Assembly: GCF_009905735.1 (NCBI RefSeq)
Contig: NZ_JAAALE010000008.1
Span: 106,517 to 170,516, forward strand
Direction: 5' to 3'
Source of the DNA: Porphyrobacter sp. SLTP
GTDB lineage: Bacteria > Pseudomonadota > Alphaproteobacteria > Sphingomonadales > Sphingomonadaceae
DNA length: 64,000 nucleotides
Both the position numbers and the translations under genes were made by a program. The notes beneath the pieces were generated by a model. It saw only the letters and a list, made by a program, of their open reading frames with translations, was not told where the DNA came from and ran no database searches. Positions 35,125 to 43,893 of the stretch are shown here, in pieces (within the stretch, counting starts at the first letter, position 1; each line of letters opens with the position of its first letter).

Positions 35125-36139
35125 GCCCGGTCCGCTTCTCGATACGCTCAAAGGTGTCCGTCAGGACATTGCTCCCGTCTGGCTGATGCGCCAAGCCGGG
35201 CGCTATCTCCCTGAATATCGCGAACTTCGCGCCGAGAAGGGCGGCTTCCTTGAGCTGGTATACGACAGCGAGGCTGCGGCCGAAATCACTGTGCAGCCGA
35301 TCCGGCGCTTCGGATTTGATGGCGCGATCCTGTTCTCCGACATCCTGATCGTACCGCACGCCATGGGGCAGGGACTGACCTTCGCCGCCGGGGAAGGCCC
35401 GCATCTGGCGCCGACGCTGCTGGAGGTCGGACTCGATGCGTTCACCCCGGCGTTCGAGCGGTTCGAGCCGGTGTACGAGACGGTTCGCCGCACCCGTGCG
35501 ATGATCGGTCCCGAAGTCACGATGCTTGGCTTTGCAGGGAGCCCCTGGACGGTCGCAACCTACATGATCGCGGGCGAAGGCTCCAAGGATCAGGGCCCGG
35601 CGCGGCTGCTCGCTTACCGTGATCCGGCGCATATGCAGGCGATCATCGATGCGATCATCGATGTTTCGGTGACCTACCTGCGCGGACAGATCGATGCGGG
35701 CGCGGAAGCCGTGCAGCTGTTCGATAGCTGGGCGGGGAGCCTTGCGCCTGACCAGTTCGAAAAGTGGGTGATTGCGCCGAATGCCGCGATCACCGCAAAG
35801 CTCAAGGAAACCCACCCCGATACCCCGGTGATCGGTTTCCCCAAAGGCTCGGGCGCGAAACTGCCGGCCTATGCGCGCGAGACGGGCGTGGATGCCGTCG
35901 GCCTCGACGAGACGCTCGATCCCGCCTGGGCCCATGCCAGCTTGCCGGAAGGCATGCCGGTGCAGGGCAATTTCGATCCGCTGCTGCTTGAAGCGGGCGG
36001 CCCGGCGGTCGCCGCGCGGGTCAAGACGATTATCGCCGCCTTCGAAGACCGTCCGCATGTCTTCAACCTCGGCCATGGGATCGGGCAATTCACCCCGATT
36101 TCGCATGTCGAGGAACTTCTCGCAGCGCTGAGGGGCTGA
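35123..36139 (+). CDS. hemE: Uroporphyrinogen decarboxylase
   Basis: A 338-residue enzyme removing four carboxyl groups from uroporphyrinogen III in heme synthesis. The signatures WLMRQAGRYLPEYRE and GFAGSPWTVATYM are at the expected places. It is the gene immediately beside the putative origin and is followed after four bases by hemJ. Confidence 0.96.
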   Translation: MPGPLLDTLKGVRQDIAPVWLMRQAGRYLPEYRELRAEKGGFLELVYDSEAAAEITVQPIRRFGFDGAILFSDILIVPHAMGQGLTFAAGEGPHLAPTLLEVGLDAFTPAFERFEPVYETVRRTRAMIGPEVTMLGFAGSPWTVATYMIAGEGSKDQGPARLLAYRDPAHMQAIIDAIIDVSVTYLRGQIDAGAEAVQLFDSWAGSLAPDQFEKWVIAPNAAITAKLKETHPDTPVIGFPKGSGAKLPAYARETGVDAVGLDETLDPAWAHASLPEGMPVQGNFDPLLLEAGGPAVAARVKTIIAAFEDRPHVFNLGHGIGQFTPISHVEELLAALRG

Positions 36140-36143
36140 TCCG

Positions 36144-36587
36144 ATGCAGGAGCTTATTGCCTCGATCTACCTGTTCCTCAAATCGGGGCATGTGATCTTC
36201 ATGGTGTTCTGGCTCGCGGGGCTGTTCATGCTGCCGCGCCAGTGCATCTACATGCTCGATCACGAACCGGGCTCCGCGGGCGAGGCCAAGTGGGCCACCC
36301 GCATGGGCAAGCTGCGTGCGATCATCCTCACGCCCAGCCTGATTATCGTCTGGGTGCTGGGGCTGACCATGGCCTATGGTGGCGGCTGGTTCAGCTCAGG
36401 CTGGCTCCATGCCAAGCTGACGCTGGTGCTGGTCCTGACCGGCTATCACGGCTGGCTGGTGGGCCAGACCAAGAAGATGGCCCGCGGGGAGCGACCGCTC
36501 TCGGAAAAGACCCTGCGGATGATCGGGGAAGTGCCGGGGCTGCTGCTGGTGCTGATCGTGGTGCTGGTCTACCTCAAGCCGTTCTGA
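36144..36587 (+). CDS. hemJ: HemJ-type protoporphyrinogen IX oxidase
   Basis: A 147-residue membrane protein with four membrane segments of the HemJ/CopD-like family. The conserved heme-ligand histidine and motif SGHVIFMVFWLAGLFMLPR lie in helix 1, and the conserved HAKLTLVLVLTGYHG in helix 3. It oxidises protoporphyrinogen IX. It starts four bases after hemE, which fits the pathway. Confidence 0.88.
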   Translation: MQELIASIYLFLKSGHVIFMVFWLAGLFMLPRQCIYMLDHEPGSAGEAKWATRMGKLRAIILTPSLIIVWVLGLTMAYGGGWFSSGWLHAKLTLVLVLTGYHGWLVGQTKKMARGERPLSEKTLRMIGEVPGLLLVLIVVLVYLKPF

Positions 36588-36615
36588 TCCTGCGCGCGCC
36601 TCGCACAATCGCTGA

Positions 36616-36789
36616 TTGACCTGCGCCTTGCGCGCTCCTATTTCGCGAACACCTATCCGGTATCGGAGCGTCAATCCCGCTCCCACAGGTCTGCTTTCTC
36701 CAAGCCCAGCTCCGTCGCAATCGGGGCACCTCTGCCACGCAGAGGCACTGACCATCCGGCCACACTAAGACTTTCGGAACACAACAAAA
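36616..36789 (+). promoter_or_regulatory. rho promoter and C-rich leader
   Basis: TTGACC (36616-36621), 17 bases, TATTTC (36639-36644) is a plausible promoter. About 140 bases of leader follow, rich in C and poor in G over long parts (for example TCAATCCCGCTCCCACAGG), the composition of a Rho-utilisation site. This would fit Rho controlling its own gene. Confidence 0.45.
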
Positions 36790-38055
36790 ATGCATCTTAA
36801 AGACCTCAAGCGAAAGACCCCGGCCGAGCTGGTCGCGATGGCGGAAGAACTCGGCGTCGAAGGCGCTTCGACCATGCGCCGCCAGGATCTGCTGTTCAGC
36901 ATCCTGCGCGAACTGGCCGAGGACGAGGAATACGAAGAAAAGATCATGGGCATCGGCACCATCGAGGTGCTCCAGGATGGTTTCGGCTTCCTGCGTTCGC
37001 CCGAGGCGAATTACCTTGCTGGGCCGGACGATATCTATGTCTCGCCCAATCAGGTCCGCCGCTGGGGCCTGCGCACCGGCGATACGGTCGAGGGCGAAAT
37101 CCGCGCCCCGCGCGAAGGTGAGCGCTATTTCGCGCTGACCACCCTCGCCAAGGTCAACTTCGATGATCCTGACGCGGTGCGTCTGCGCACCAATTTCGAC
37201 AACCTGACGCCGCTCTACCCGGATCAGAAGCTCAACCTCGACACGCTCGATCCGACCGTCAAGGACAAGAGCGCGCGGGTGATCGACATCATCGCTCCGC
37301 AGGGCAAGGGCCAGCGCGCCCTGATCGTCGCCCCGCCGCGCACCGGTAAGACCGTGCTGCTCCAGAACATCGCCAAGGCGATCACCGATAACCACCCGGA
37401 AGTGTTCCTGATCGTCCTCTTGGTCGACGAACGCCCCGAGGAAGTCACCGACATGCAGCGCAGCGTGAAGGGCGAGGTGATCTCCTCGACCTTTGACGAG
37501 CCTGCCAACCGTCACGTGCAAGTCGCTGAAATGGTGATCGAAAAGGCCAAGCGCTTGGTTGAGCACAAGCATGACGTGGTGATCCTGCTCGACTCGATCA
37601 CCCGCCTTGGCCGTGCCTACAACACCGTCGTGCCCAGCTCGGGCAAGGTGCTGACCGGCGGTGTGGATGCCAACGCGCTCCAGCGTCCGAAGCGCTTCTT
37701 CGGTGCCGCGCGTAACATCGAGGAAGGCGGCAGCCTCTCGATCATCGCCACTGCGCTGATCGACACCGGCAGCCGGATGGACGAAGTGATCTTCGAAGAG
37801 TTCAAGGGCACTGGTAACTCGGAAATCGTCCTTGATCGCAAGGTTTCCGACAAGCGCATCTTCCCCGCGCTCGACGTTGGCAAGTCCGGCACCCGCAAGG
37901 AAGAGCTGTTGGTTCAGAAGGACAACCTCTCCAAGATGTGGGTGCTGCGCCGCATCCTGATGCAGATGGGCACCGTAGATGCGATGGAATTCCTGCTCGA
38001 CAAGATGAAGGATTCCAAGACCAACGAGGACTTCTTCGCCACGATGAATCAGTAG
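36790..38055 (+). CDS. rho: Transcription termination factor Rho
   Basis: A 421-residue hexameric RNA helicase. The N-terminal domain (1-50) and the cold-shock-like RNA domain ([13 protein letters not shown]) are followed by the ATPase with Walker [10 protein letters not shown], Walker [17 protein letters not shown] and the Q/R loops ([20 protein letters not shown]). Its place near mnmE and parAB is the standard alphaproteobacterial order. Confidence 0.97.
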   Translation: MHLKDLKRKTPAELVAMAEELGVEGASTMRRQDLLFSILRELAEDEEYEEKIMGIGTIEVLQDGFGFLRSPEANYLAGPDDIYVSPNQVRRWGLRTGDTVEGEIRAPREGERYFALTTLAKVNFDDPDAVRLRTNFDNLTPLYPDQKLNLDTLDPTVKDKSARVIDIIAPQGKGQRALIVAPPRTGKTVLLQNIAKAITDNHPEVFLIVLLVDERPEEVTDMQRSVKGEVISSTFDEPANRHVQVAEMVIEKAKRLVEHKHDVVILLDSITRLGRAYNTVVPSSGKVLTGGVDANALQRPKRFFGAARNIEEGGSLSIIATALIDTGSRMDEVIFEEFKGTGNSEIVLDRKVSDKRIFPALDVGKSGTRKEELLVQKDNLSKMWVLRRILMQMGTVDAMEFLLDKMKDSKTNEDFFATMNQ

Positions 38056-38116
38056 GTTAATTGCCAAACCGGGCCATGGGGTCGGCCCGGTGAAGAGGTC
38101 AAAAGGACGGGAATTC

Positions 38117-38509
38117 GTGCTTAGCCAGTATCTCTATATCAGCACCGCGCCGACCCTGCCGCGCGAGGAAGTCGATGCGATTCTCGCGGCCAGCGCGCGC
38201 AACAATCCCGAGCGCGGGATCACCGGGCTGCTGCTGTTCAACGGCCGCAATTTCCTCCAGTTGCTGGAAGGGGAGGAGAGCGCAGTCGCCGGCCTGATGG
38301 ACACGATCACCGCCGATCCGCGCCACAGCGGCGTCTCGGTGCTCGATCGCCGCGGGATCGATGCCCGGACCTGCCCCGACTGGGCGATGAAGCGGGTGAT
38401 GATCGCGGAAAGCATCGAAAGCCGCCGCGATATGCTGGAGCGGGATCTGCCCGAGGGGCTGGACCCCGAAGTGCGCAAGATGATCGTCAACTTCGCGGTG
38501 CTGAACTAG
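38117..38509 (+). CDS. BLUF blue-light sensor protein
   Basis: A 130-residue stand-alone BLUF domain that binds FAD and senses blue light. Flavin-site residues are Y7 (QYLYIS), N30 (ARNNPERGITGLLL) and Q48 (NFLQLLEGEE). No output domain is attached, so it must act through protein contact. A GTG start follows AGGACGGGA. It is the first gene after rho on the right replichore, and its end overlaps the convergent NTF2-like gene by four bases. Confidence 0.88.
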   Translation: MLSQYLYISTAPTLPREEVDAILAASARNNPERGITGLLLFNGRNFLQLLEGEESAVAGLMDTITADPRHSGVSVLDRRGIDARTCPDWAMKRVMIAESIESRRDMLERDLPEGLDPEVRKMIVNFAVLN

Positions 38510-38904
38510 CCTTTCGCCGCGGCCAACTGCGCTGCCATCATTTCCCAGATCTTGTTGATCGCTTTCAGCGGCCGCACCATCACCTTGAAATCGGTGATCT
38601 GGCCCGCGTCATTGAAGCGGATGATGTCGACGCCGTTGATGGCGATGCCGTCCAGCTCGGTGACGAATTCGAGCATCATCTCGTCCCCGTCCACCAGCTC
38701 GCGGACATAGTGGAAGCTGTCGTTCCCCAGCACGTGTGAGGCGGCGACCAGATAGGCCATCACCACCGCTTTGCCGGCTTGCGGGGTGTGCACCACGGGG
38801 GAGTGGAACACCGCATCATCCGCCAGCAGGGCAGACAGGGCGGCAGGATCGCTGCCGCCCATCATGTAGTCGTGCCAGCGGGCGAGGCCTGCGTGCCCGC
38901 TCAT
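38506..38904 (-). CDS. NTF2-like (SnoaL-type) protein
   Basis: A 132-residue cone-shaped alpha+beta protein of the SnoaL/NTF2-like superfamily: N-terminal helix [29 protein letters not shown] and the strand EFVTELDGIAINGVDIIRF. It may be an isomerase, dehydratase or simple ligand-binding protein. It is coupled to the dienelactone hydrolase gene by a four-base overlap. Confidence 0.75.
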   Translation of the reverse strand: MSGHAGLARWHDYMMGGSDPAALSALLADDAVFHSPVVHTPQAGKAVVMAYLVAASHVLGNDSFHYVRELVDGDEMMLEFVTELDGIAINGVDIIRFNDAGQITDFKVMVRPLKAINKIWEMMAAQLAAAKG

Positions 38905-39599
38905 TCGAGATGCTCGGCGAAGAAGGCAGAAGTGCGGCTGTCAGCGAGGGTCGCGGCAGCCTCATCCCGGCGCTGGCCGGTTTCAGTCGCGAAGCCGTGG
39001 TCCAGCCCTTCGTAATCGTGCAGCGTCACCTTGGGGTGATCGTCCAGCCCGGCATGCATCGCGGCCTGTGTTTCACGTGGAACAAAGCCGTCCGCGGTCG
39101 GGATGTGCAGCATCACAGGGTGGGCGATCGCGTGCTTCTCACCCAGCAGGCCATCAATGCCGACCCCGTAATAGCCCACGCTGGCATCGATATCCGTGCG
39201 CGCCGCGGCCATGAATGCAAGCCGACCGCCGAGGCAATATCCGACGCACCCGACTTTGCTGACGCCCAGCGTGCGGCGGATGTGGTGGATCGTCGCTTCG
39301 ATATCGCGGATGCCGGCGTCCTGATCGAACTGGCCCATCATGCCCAGCGCCCGCTGGAACTCAGCCTCGACATCGGGATCGGTCTCCACGCCCGGCTCCA
39401 ACCGCCAGAACAGGTCCGGCGCGACCGCGAGATAGCCTTCAGCGGCCAGCTTGTCGCACTTCTGGCGGATGCCGGGGTTCACCCCGAAGATCTCCTGAAT
39501 GACGATGATTGCCGCACGCGGCGTGCCTTCGGGGCGGGCGACATAGGCGCCGAAGCTGGCATCAGCTTCCAGCGTGGGAATGGTTGCGTTGAGGCTCAT
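38901..39599 (-). CDS. Dienelactone hydrolase family protein
   Basis: A 232-residue alpha/beta hydrolase with the cysteine nucleophile C122 in GYCLGG, E36 in VIQEIFG, D170 in TADGFVP and H201 in LDHGF, the DLH triad with its gating glutamate. It opens lactone or ester bonds in aromatic degradation or detoxification. A parS site at 39069-39084 lies within it and encodes FVPRET right after the catalytic D170. It points against the main direction of this arm. Confidence 0.88.
   Translation of the reverse strand: MSLNATIPTLEADASFGAYVARPEGTPRAAIIVIQEIFGVNPGIRQKCDKLAAEGYLAVAPDLFWRLEPGVETDPDVEAEFQRALGMMGQFDQDAGIRDIEATIHHIRRTLGVSKVGCVGYCLGGRLAFMAAARTDIDASVGYYGVGIDGLLGEKHAIAHPVMLHIPTADGFVPRETQAAMHAGLDDHPKVTLHDYEGLDHGFATETGQRRDEAAATLADSRTSAFFAEHLE
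39069..39084. other. parS site 1
   Basis: TGTTTCACGTGGAACA, one base from the perfect ParB site, inside the dienelactone hydrolase gene. It is the origin-proximal member of the parS group, about 4 kb from the putative oriC. It lies in a conserved protein motif, so chance is a little more possible here than for the others. Confidence 0.8.
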
Positions 39600-39695
39600 G
39601 GGGTCTCTCTCTCGTGGCTTGGGGGGTTGGCCTATCGTCTATCTCTTGCCTTGCCGCGCTGCCAAGCGCAAATGAAGGGCAAGGAGAGCGGCGCC

Positions 39696-39959
39696 ATGAA
39701 GATCACCATCGAAGTCGATTGCACCCCCGAAGAAGCGCGCAGCTTCATGGGCCTGCCTGACGTGTCAGCGGCGAACAACGTCTACGTCGACAACATCACC
39801 AAGGCGATGCAGGGCGTCTCCAATCCTGACCAGTTGCAGCAATATGCGTCGGCCTTGGCGCCGATGGGGCAGGTGGGGCTGAAGCTGTTCCAGAGCTTCG
39901 TGGAAAGCGGAATGAAGGCGGCGCAAGGCGGATCGGGCGGGGCGAAGGGCTCCGACTAA
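39696..39959 (+). CDS. DUF6489 family protein
   Basis: An 87-residue small protein starting MKITIEVDCTPEEARSFMG, with a helical middle (NITKAMQGVSNPDQLQQYAS) and a Gly/Ser tail. The family is conserved in Sphingomonadales and has no known function. AAGGAGA gives a good ribosome site. It ends seven bases before mnmE, so it may be co-transcribed with the tRNA-modification genes. Confidence 0.7.
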   Translation: MKITIEVDCTPEEARSFMGLPDVSAANNVYVDNITKAMQGVSNPDQLQQYASALAPMGQVGLKLFQSFVESGMKAAQGGSGGAKGSD

Positions 39960-39966
39960 GTCTACG

Positions 39967-41262
39967 ATGAATTCCACGCCGACGATCTTCGCGCTGTCGA
40001 GCGGCGCGCCGCCTGCGGGTGTGGGCGTGATCCGCGTGTCTGGGCCTCAGGCCAGCGCGGCCCTGTTGGCATTGGCTGGTCGGGTGCCGCCGCCGCGCCG
40101 TGCCTCACTCGCGAAGCTGCGGGACGGGACGGGTGCTTTGCTGGACGAGGCGCTGGTGCTGTGGTTTCCCGGCCCGAACACCGCGACTGGGGAGGATCTG
40201 GCCGAGTTCCACTGCCATGGCGGCCGTGCCGTAATTGCCGCAGTGGAGGCGGCGCTGGCGGCTTTGCCAGAGACCCGCCGTGCCGAACCGGGGGAATTCA
40301 CCCGCCGCGCTTTCGCCAATGGCCGTATTGATTTGGCCGAGGCGGAAGGGCTGGGCGATCTGCTCGCCGCCGAGACCGAACTGCAACGCGCTGCAGCTTT
40401 GGCAAACCTCGGTGGGGCTCTGTCCCGCCAGGTAGAAAGCTGGCGCGAGCGGGTGCTGGTGCTGTCAGCGGACGTCGAAGGCGTGCTCGATTTCTCGGAC
40501 GAGGAAGATTCGAGCGATCTGCCGGAATGTTTCACGTGGAACATTGGCGCGCTGGCGGGGGAGATTGGCGAATGGCTCAGCCGCCCACGCTCCGAACGGT
40601 TGGGGGAGGGGTTCCGCGTGGTGCTTGCGGGGCCGCCCAACGCCGGGAAGTCGACCTTATTCAACGCCTTGGTGGAAAGCGAGGCGGCGATCACTTCGCC
40701 CATCGCCGGAACGACCCGCGATGTGATCGAACGCTCGGTCGCGATCGCCGGTGTACCGTTTACCTTCGTCGATACCGCGGGCCTCCGTGAGGTTGGGCCG
40801 GAAGCTGAGGCTGACCAGATCGAGGCCATCGGCATCGACCGCGCCAAGAGCGAGTTGCTGCGCGCTGATCTGGTGCTGTGGCTTGGGGCTGAAGGCGAGG
40901 GACCCCAGGGTGCGTGGGAGATCGCAGCCCAAGCCGATCGCGCGGGCTTTGTGCCGAAGGACGCGGCGCGCTTCACGGTGTCGGCAGCGACCGGGGAGGG
41001 GCTGTCGGGTCTCAAGACCGCTCTCGTAGCTTCAGCGCGAGACGCTCTGCCCAAGCCGGGCGAAGCGGCGCTCAACGCACGGCAGCATGCGCGGCTGAGT
41101 GAGGCGGGGGAAGCGCTGGCGGCAGCAAAAGCCCTCACTGATCCGCTCCTGGTGGCCGAAGAACTGCGTCGGGCGCGTGTGGGGTTTGACCGGTTGATCG
41201 GGCGGACGACGACCGAGGACATGCTCGATACCTTGTTCGGGCGTTTCTGCATCGGCAAGTGA
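39967..41262 (+). CDS. mnmE: tRNA modification GTPase MnmE
   Basis: A 431-residue GTPase that with MnmG modifies the wobble uridine of tRNA. The folate-binding N-domain is followed by helices and the G domain: Walker A AGPPNAGKST, switch IAGTTRD, VDTAGLRE and a C-terminal FCIGK with the catalytic cysteine. The fourth G motif (NKxD) is not clear, as in some relatives. A parS site at 40528-40543 encodes CFTWN in the linker before the G domain. Confidence 0.96.
   Translation: MNSTPTIFALSSGAPPAGVGVIRVSGPQASAALLALAGRVPPPRRASLAKLRDGTGALLDEALVLWFPGPNTATGEDLAEFHCHGGRAVIAAVEAALAALPETRRAEPGEFTRRAFANGRIDLAEAEGLGDLLAAETELQRAAALANLGGALSRQVESWRERVLVLSADVEGVLDFSDEEDSSDLPECFTWNIGALAGEIGEWLSRPRSERLGEGFRVVLAGPPNAGKSTLFNALVESEAAITSPIAGTTRDVIERSVAIAGVPFTFVDTAGLREVGPEAEADQIEAIGIDRAKSELLRADLVLWLGAEGEGPQGAWEIAAQADRAGFVPKDAARFTVSAATGEGLSGLKTALVASARDALPKPGEAALNARQHARLSEAGEALAAAKALTDPLLVAEELRRARVGFDRLIGRTTTEDMLDTLFGRFCIGK
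40528..40543. other. parS site 2
   Basis: TGTTTCACGTGGAACA within mnmE, with the flanking A and T extending the dyad to 18 bases. It is read in codon phase 1 as CFTWN. Confidence 0.9.
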
Positions 41263-41279
41263 GCCCGGCGGCGCCAAAA

Positions 41280-41295
41280 TGTTTCACGTGAAACA
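41280..41295. other. parS site 3
   Basis: A perfect TGTTTCACGTGAAACA in the 89-base gap between mnmE and mnmG. It is the only intergenic member of the group. Confidence 0.97.
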
Positions 41296-41351
41296 TTGGC
41301 CGTGGCGAATCATCTTTGACGATCCGGCCCCCGCAGCCTATCTGCGCCCCT

Positions 41352-43214
41352 ATGCATTCCTTCGATGTCCTCGTCATCGGCGGCGGTCACGCCGGGGTTG
41401 AGGCTGCCTGCGCGGCGGCCCGCATGGGTGCGCGAACGGCATTGGTGAGTTTCGATCTCGATGCCATCGGGGCGATGAGCTGCAATCCGGCGATTGGCGG
41501 CTTGGGCAAGGGCCATCTGGTGCGCGAGGTCGACGCGCTCGATGGGGTGATCGGCCGTGCTGCGGATGCGGGGGCGATCCATTACCGGATGCTCAACCGC
41601 TCCAAGGGCAGCGCCGTGTGGGGCCCGCGCGTGCAGGCGGACCGGGTGCGATTCAAGGCGGCGGTGCAGGCGATGGTCCGCGCGCAACCGAACCTGACGC
41701 TGGTGCAGGGCGAAGCCGCGGCGCTTGTGCTGGAAGGCGGTACAGTCGCTGGATTGGAGCTGGCCGACGGCACGATCCTCCATGCCGGGCGCGTCGTGCT
41801 GTGCACCGGCACGTTCCTCGGCGGGGTGCTGTTCCGCGGGGAGGAGCGCTACGAAGGCGGCCGCATTGGCGAGAACGCGGCCAAGCGGCTCGCTGCGCAA
41901 TTGCGCGGTGCCGGCCTGCCGATGGCGCGGCTCAAGACCGGGACCCCGCCGCGTCTCGATGGCCGGACGATCAATTGGGCGGTACTCGAAGAGCAGCCCT
42001 CGGACGGCGAGGCCTGGACCATGTCCGCGCTAACCCCGCGCCGGGTCAATCCTGAGGTGTTCTGCGCGATCACCCGCACCACCCAGGCGGGCCATGATGC
42101 GATCCGCGCCAATCTCCACCGCTCACCGCTGTTCTCCGGCGCGATTGCGGCGGCGGGACCGCGTTACTGTCCGTCGATCGAAGACAAGATCCACCGCTTC
42201 GGCGACCGCGAAGGCCATCAGGTGTTCCTCGAGCCCGAGGGGCTGGACACCCACATGGTCTATCCCAACGGCATCAGCACCTCGCTCCCGACCGATGTGC
42301 AGGAGACCGTGGTGCGCACCATGCCGGGCTGCGAGCAGGTGGTGATTGTGCAACCGGGCTATGCGGTGGAATATGACCACATCGATCCGCGCGCTCTGAC
42401 GCCCGATTTGCAGGTCCGCGCGATCCCAGGGCTCTATTGCGCGGGGCAGATCAACGGCACCACGGGGTACGAGGAAGCCGCCGCACAGGGCCTTGTCGCG
42501 GGGCTGGAGGCCGCAGCGGCCGCGCTCGGCAAGCAGGCGCCCCAGCTTGACCGCGCCAATTCCTATATCGCGGTGATGGTCGATGACCTGACTTTGCAGG
42601 GCGTGTCCGAGCCCTACCGGATGCTCACCGCCCGTGCTGAATACCGCCTGCGCCTGCGCGCCAATAACGCCGCGACCCGCCTCACCGGGCTGGGCGTCGA
42701 GGTCGGCTGCATCGGCGAAGAGCGTTGCCAATGGTGGGAACGGCGTGAAGCGACCCGCGAAATGTTTCACGTGAAACATTCGCAGAAGGTCCACGCGCGC
42801 GAACTCGCCGATCTCGGCCTTTCGGTGCGCCGTGATCAGGGCGAACGGTCTCTGGCCGAGTGGCTCCGCTATGACGGGGTCACACCGGAGGCGCTGGCAC
42901 CGTGGCTGGGTGAGGTGACGGCGCTTGATCCGCTGCTGGCCGAAGAAATGGCCGAAGATGCCGCCTATGCGCCCTATCTCGCGCGGCAAGATGCCGAACT
43001 GCGCGATTTGCGCGCCAGCGAGGCGCTGCCCCTCGCGCCTGACTTCCCCTATGGCGAAGTGCCCGGTCTTTCCAACGAGATGGTCGAAAGGCTGGCCAAA
43101 GCCGCACCCGGAACACTGGCGGCGGCCGGGCGGGTTGCTGGCGTCACGCCCGCCGCGCTGTCTGCGCTGCTGGTCCACGCCCGTCGCCTCGCCCACGGGC
43201 AGCGCGCGGCATGA
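41352..43214 (+). CDS. mnmG: tRNA uridine 5-carboxymethylaminomethyl modification enzyme MnmG
   Basis: A 620-residue FAD enzyme, partner of MnmE. The FAD motif [33 protein letters not shown] and the second dinucleotide and cysteine region ([11 protein letters not shown], then [14 protein letters not shown]) are present. A segment near residue 472 reads REMFHVKHS because it carries a parS site; homologues have unrelated residues there. The start chosen is MHSFDVLV; an earlier frame start lies 36 bases upstream. Confidence 0.96.
   Translation: MHSFDVLVIGGGHAGVEAACAAARMGARTALVSFDLDAIGAMSCNPAIGGLGKGHLVREVDALDGVIGRAADAGAIHYRMLNRSKGSAVWGPRVQADRVRFKAAVQAMVRAQPNLTLVQGEAAALVLEGGTVAGLELADGTILHAGRVVLCTGTFLGGVLFRGEERYEGGRIGENAAKRLAAQLRGAGLPMARLKTGTPPRLDGRTINWAVLEEQPSDGEAWTMSALTPRRVNPEVFCAITRTTQAGHDAIRANLHRSPLFSGAIAAAGPRYCPSIEDKIHRFGDREGHQVFLEPEGLDTHMVYPNGISTSLPTDVQETVVRTMPGCEQVVIVQPGYAVEYDHIDPRALTPDLQVRAIPGLYCAGQINGTTGYEEAAAQGLVAGLEAAAAALGKQAPQLDRANSYIAVMVDDLTLQGVSEPYRMLTARAEYRLRLRANNAATRLTGLGVEVGCIGEERCQWWERREATREMFHVKHSQKVHARELADLGLSVRRDQGERSLAEWLRYDGVTPEALAPWLGEVTALDPLLAEEMAEDAAYAPYLARQDAELRDLRASEALPLAPDFPYGEVPGLSNEMVERLAKAAPGTLAAAGRVAGVTPAALSALLVHARRLAHGQRAA
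42763..42778. other. parS site 4
   Basis: A perfect TGTTTCACGTGAAACA inside mnmG, read as MFHVKH. Confidence 0.97.
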
Positions 43215-43837
43215 TTACCAGTGAAGCCGAAGCCCGCGCCTATGTCGCGGGGCTGACCGATGCCGAGGGACTCGCGCGGATCGACGCCTTCGCCGCACTG
43301 GTGCTGGAGGAAAACCAGCGCCAAAACCTCATCGCCAAGGCGAGTGAGGCGCATCTGTGGCAACGGCACATTGCCGACTCGGCGCAGCTCATCGAAAATG
43401 TTTCACGTGAAACATTGGGGCCGAACGCGCAGGGGCCGTGGCTCGATCTCGGCAGTGGCCCGGGCTTCCCGGGTGTGGTGATCGCCGCACTTTGCCCCAA
43501 CATGCCGGTGGTGCTGGTCGAATCACGCGCGCGGCGGGTCGAATTCCTCGAAGCGGTGATTGCGGCGCTGAATCTGCCCAAATGCCGCGTCGAAGGTCAG
43601 CGGTTGGAACGGGTTACGCCATTTCCGGCCCGCGCCATTTCGGCACGAGCTTTCGCGCCGCTGCCCAAACTTCTCGAGCTATCCGCACCCTTCTCCACAA
43701 GGGCCACGGCCTATGTCTTGCCCAAAGGGCGGTCGGCGGCGCAGGAGTTGGAGACGCTCAAGCCTTCGATTCGAGCAATGTTTCACGTGAAACATTCCTT
43801 GACCGATCCCGACGCGGGAATCATTGTGAAGGCCTGA
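43211..43837 (+). CDS. rsmG: 16S rRNA (guanine-N7) methyltransferase RsmG
   Basis: A 208-residue SAM-dependent methyltransferase acting on G527 of 16S rRNA. The SAM motif is [14 protein letters not shown], and [17 protein letters not shown] follows. Two parS sites fall inside it, encoding NVSRET near residue 64 and MFHVKH near residue 190. It overlaps mnmG by four bases and is followed 57 bases later by parA. Confidence 0.95.
   Translation: MITSEAEARAYVAGLTDAEGLARIDAFAALVLEENQRQNLIAKASEAHLWQRHIADSAQLIENVSRETLGPNAQGPWLDLGSGPGFPGVVIAALCPNMPVVLVESRARRVEFLEAVIAALNLPKCRVEGQRLERVTPFPARAISARAFAPLPKLLELSAPFSTRATAYVLPKGRSAAQELETLKPSIRAMFHVKHSLTDPDAGIIVKA
43399..43414. other. parS site 5
   Basis: A perfect TGTTTCACGTGAAACA inside rsmG, read in a third codon phase as NVSRET. 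Confidence 0.97.
43779..43794. other. parS site 6
   Basis: A perfect TGTTTCACGTGAAACA near the end of rsmG, read as MFHVKH. It lies 115 bases before the parA start codon, so ParB bound there may also influence parAB transcription. Confidence 0.97.
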
Positions 43838-43893
43838 CACGCGAAACTGTGCGGATTCAGCCTGAATCGGCGCGCGGAAGGACGGGAACAACC

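Noticed and set aside
36588..36789. Possible tRNA or small RNA gene before rho
   Set aside because: No cloverleaf, T-loop or A/B box pattern was found; the sequence looks like an mRNA leader.
36574..38067. Minus-strand frame of 497 codons opposite rho
   Set aside because: Rho on the plus strand is full length with all motifs; the antisense frame has no domain.
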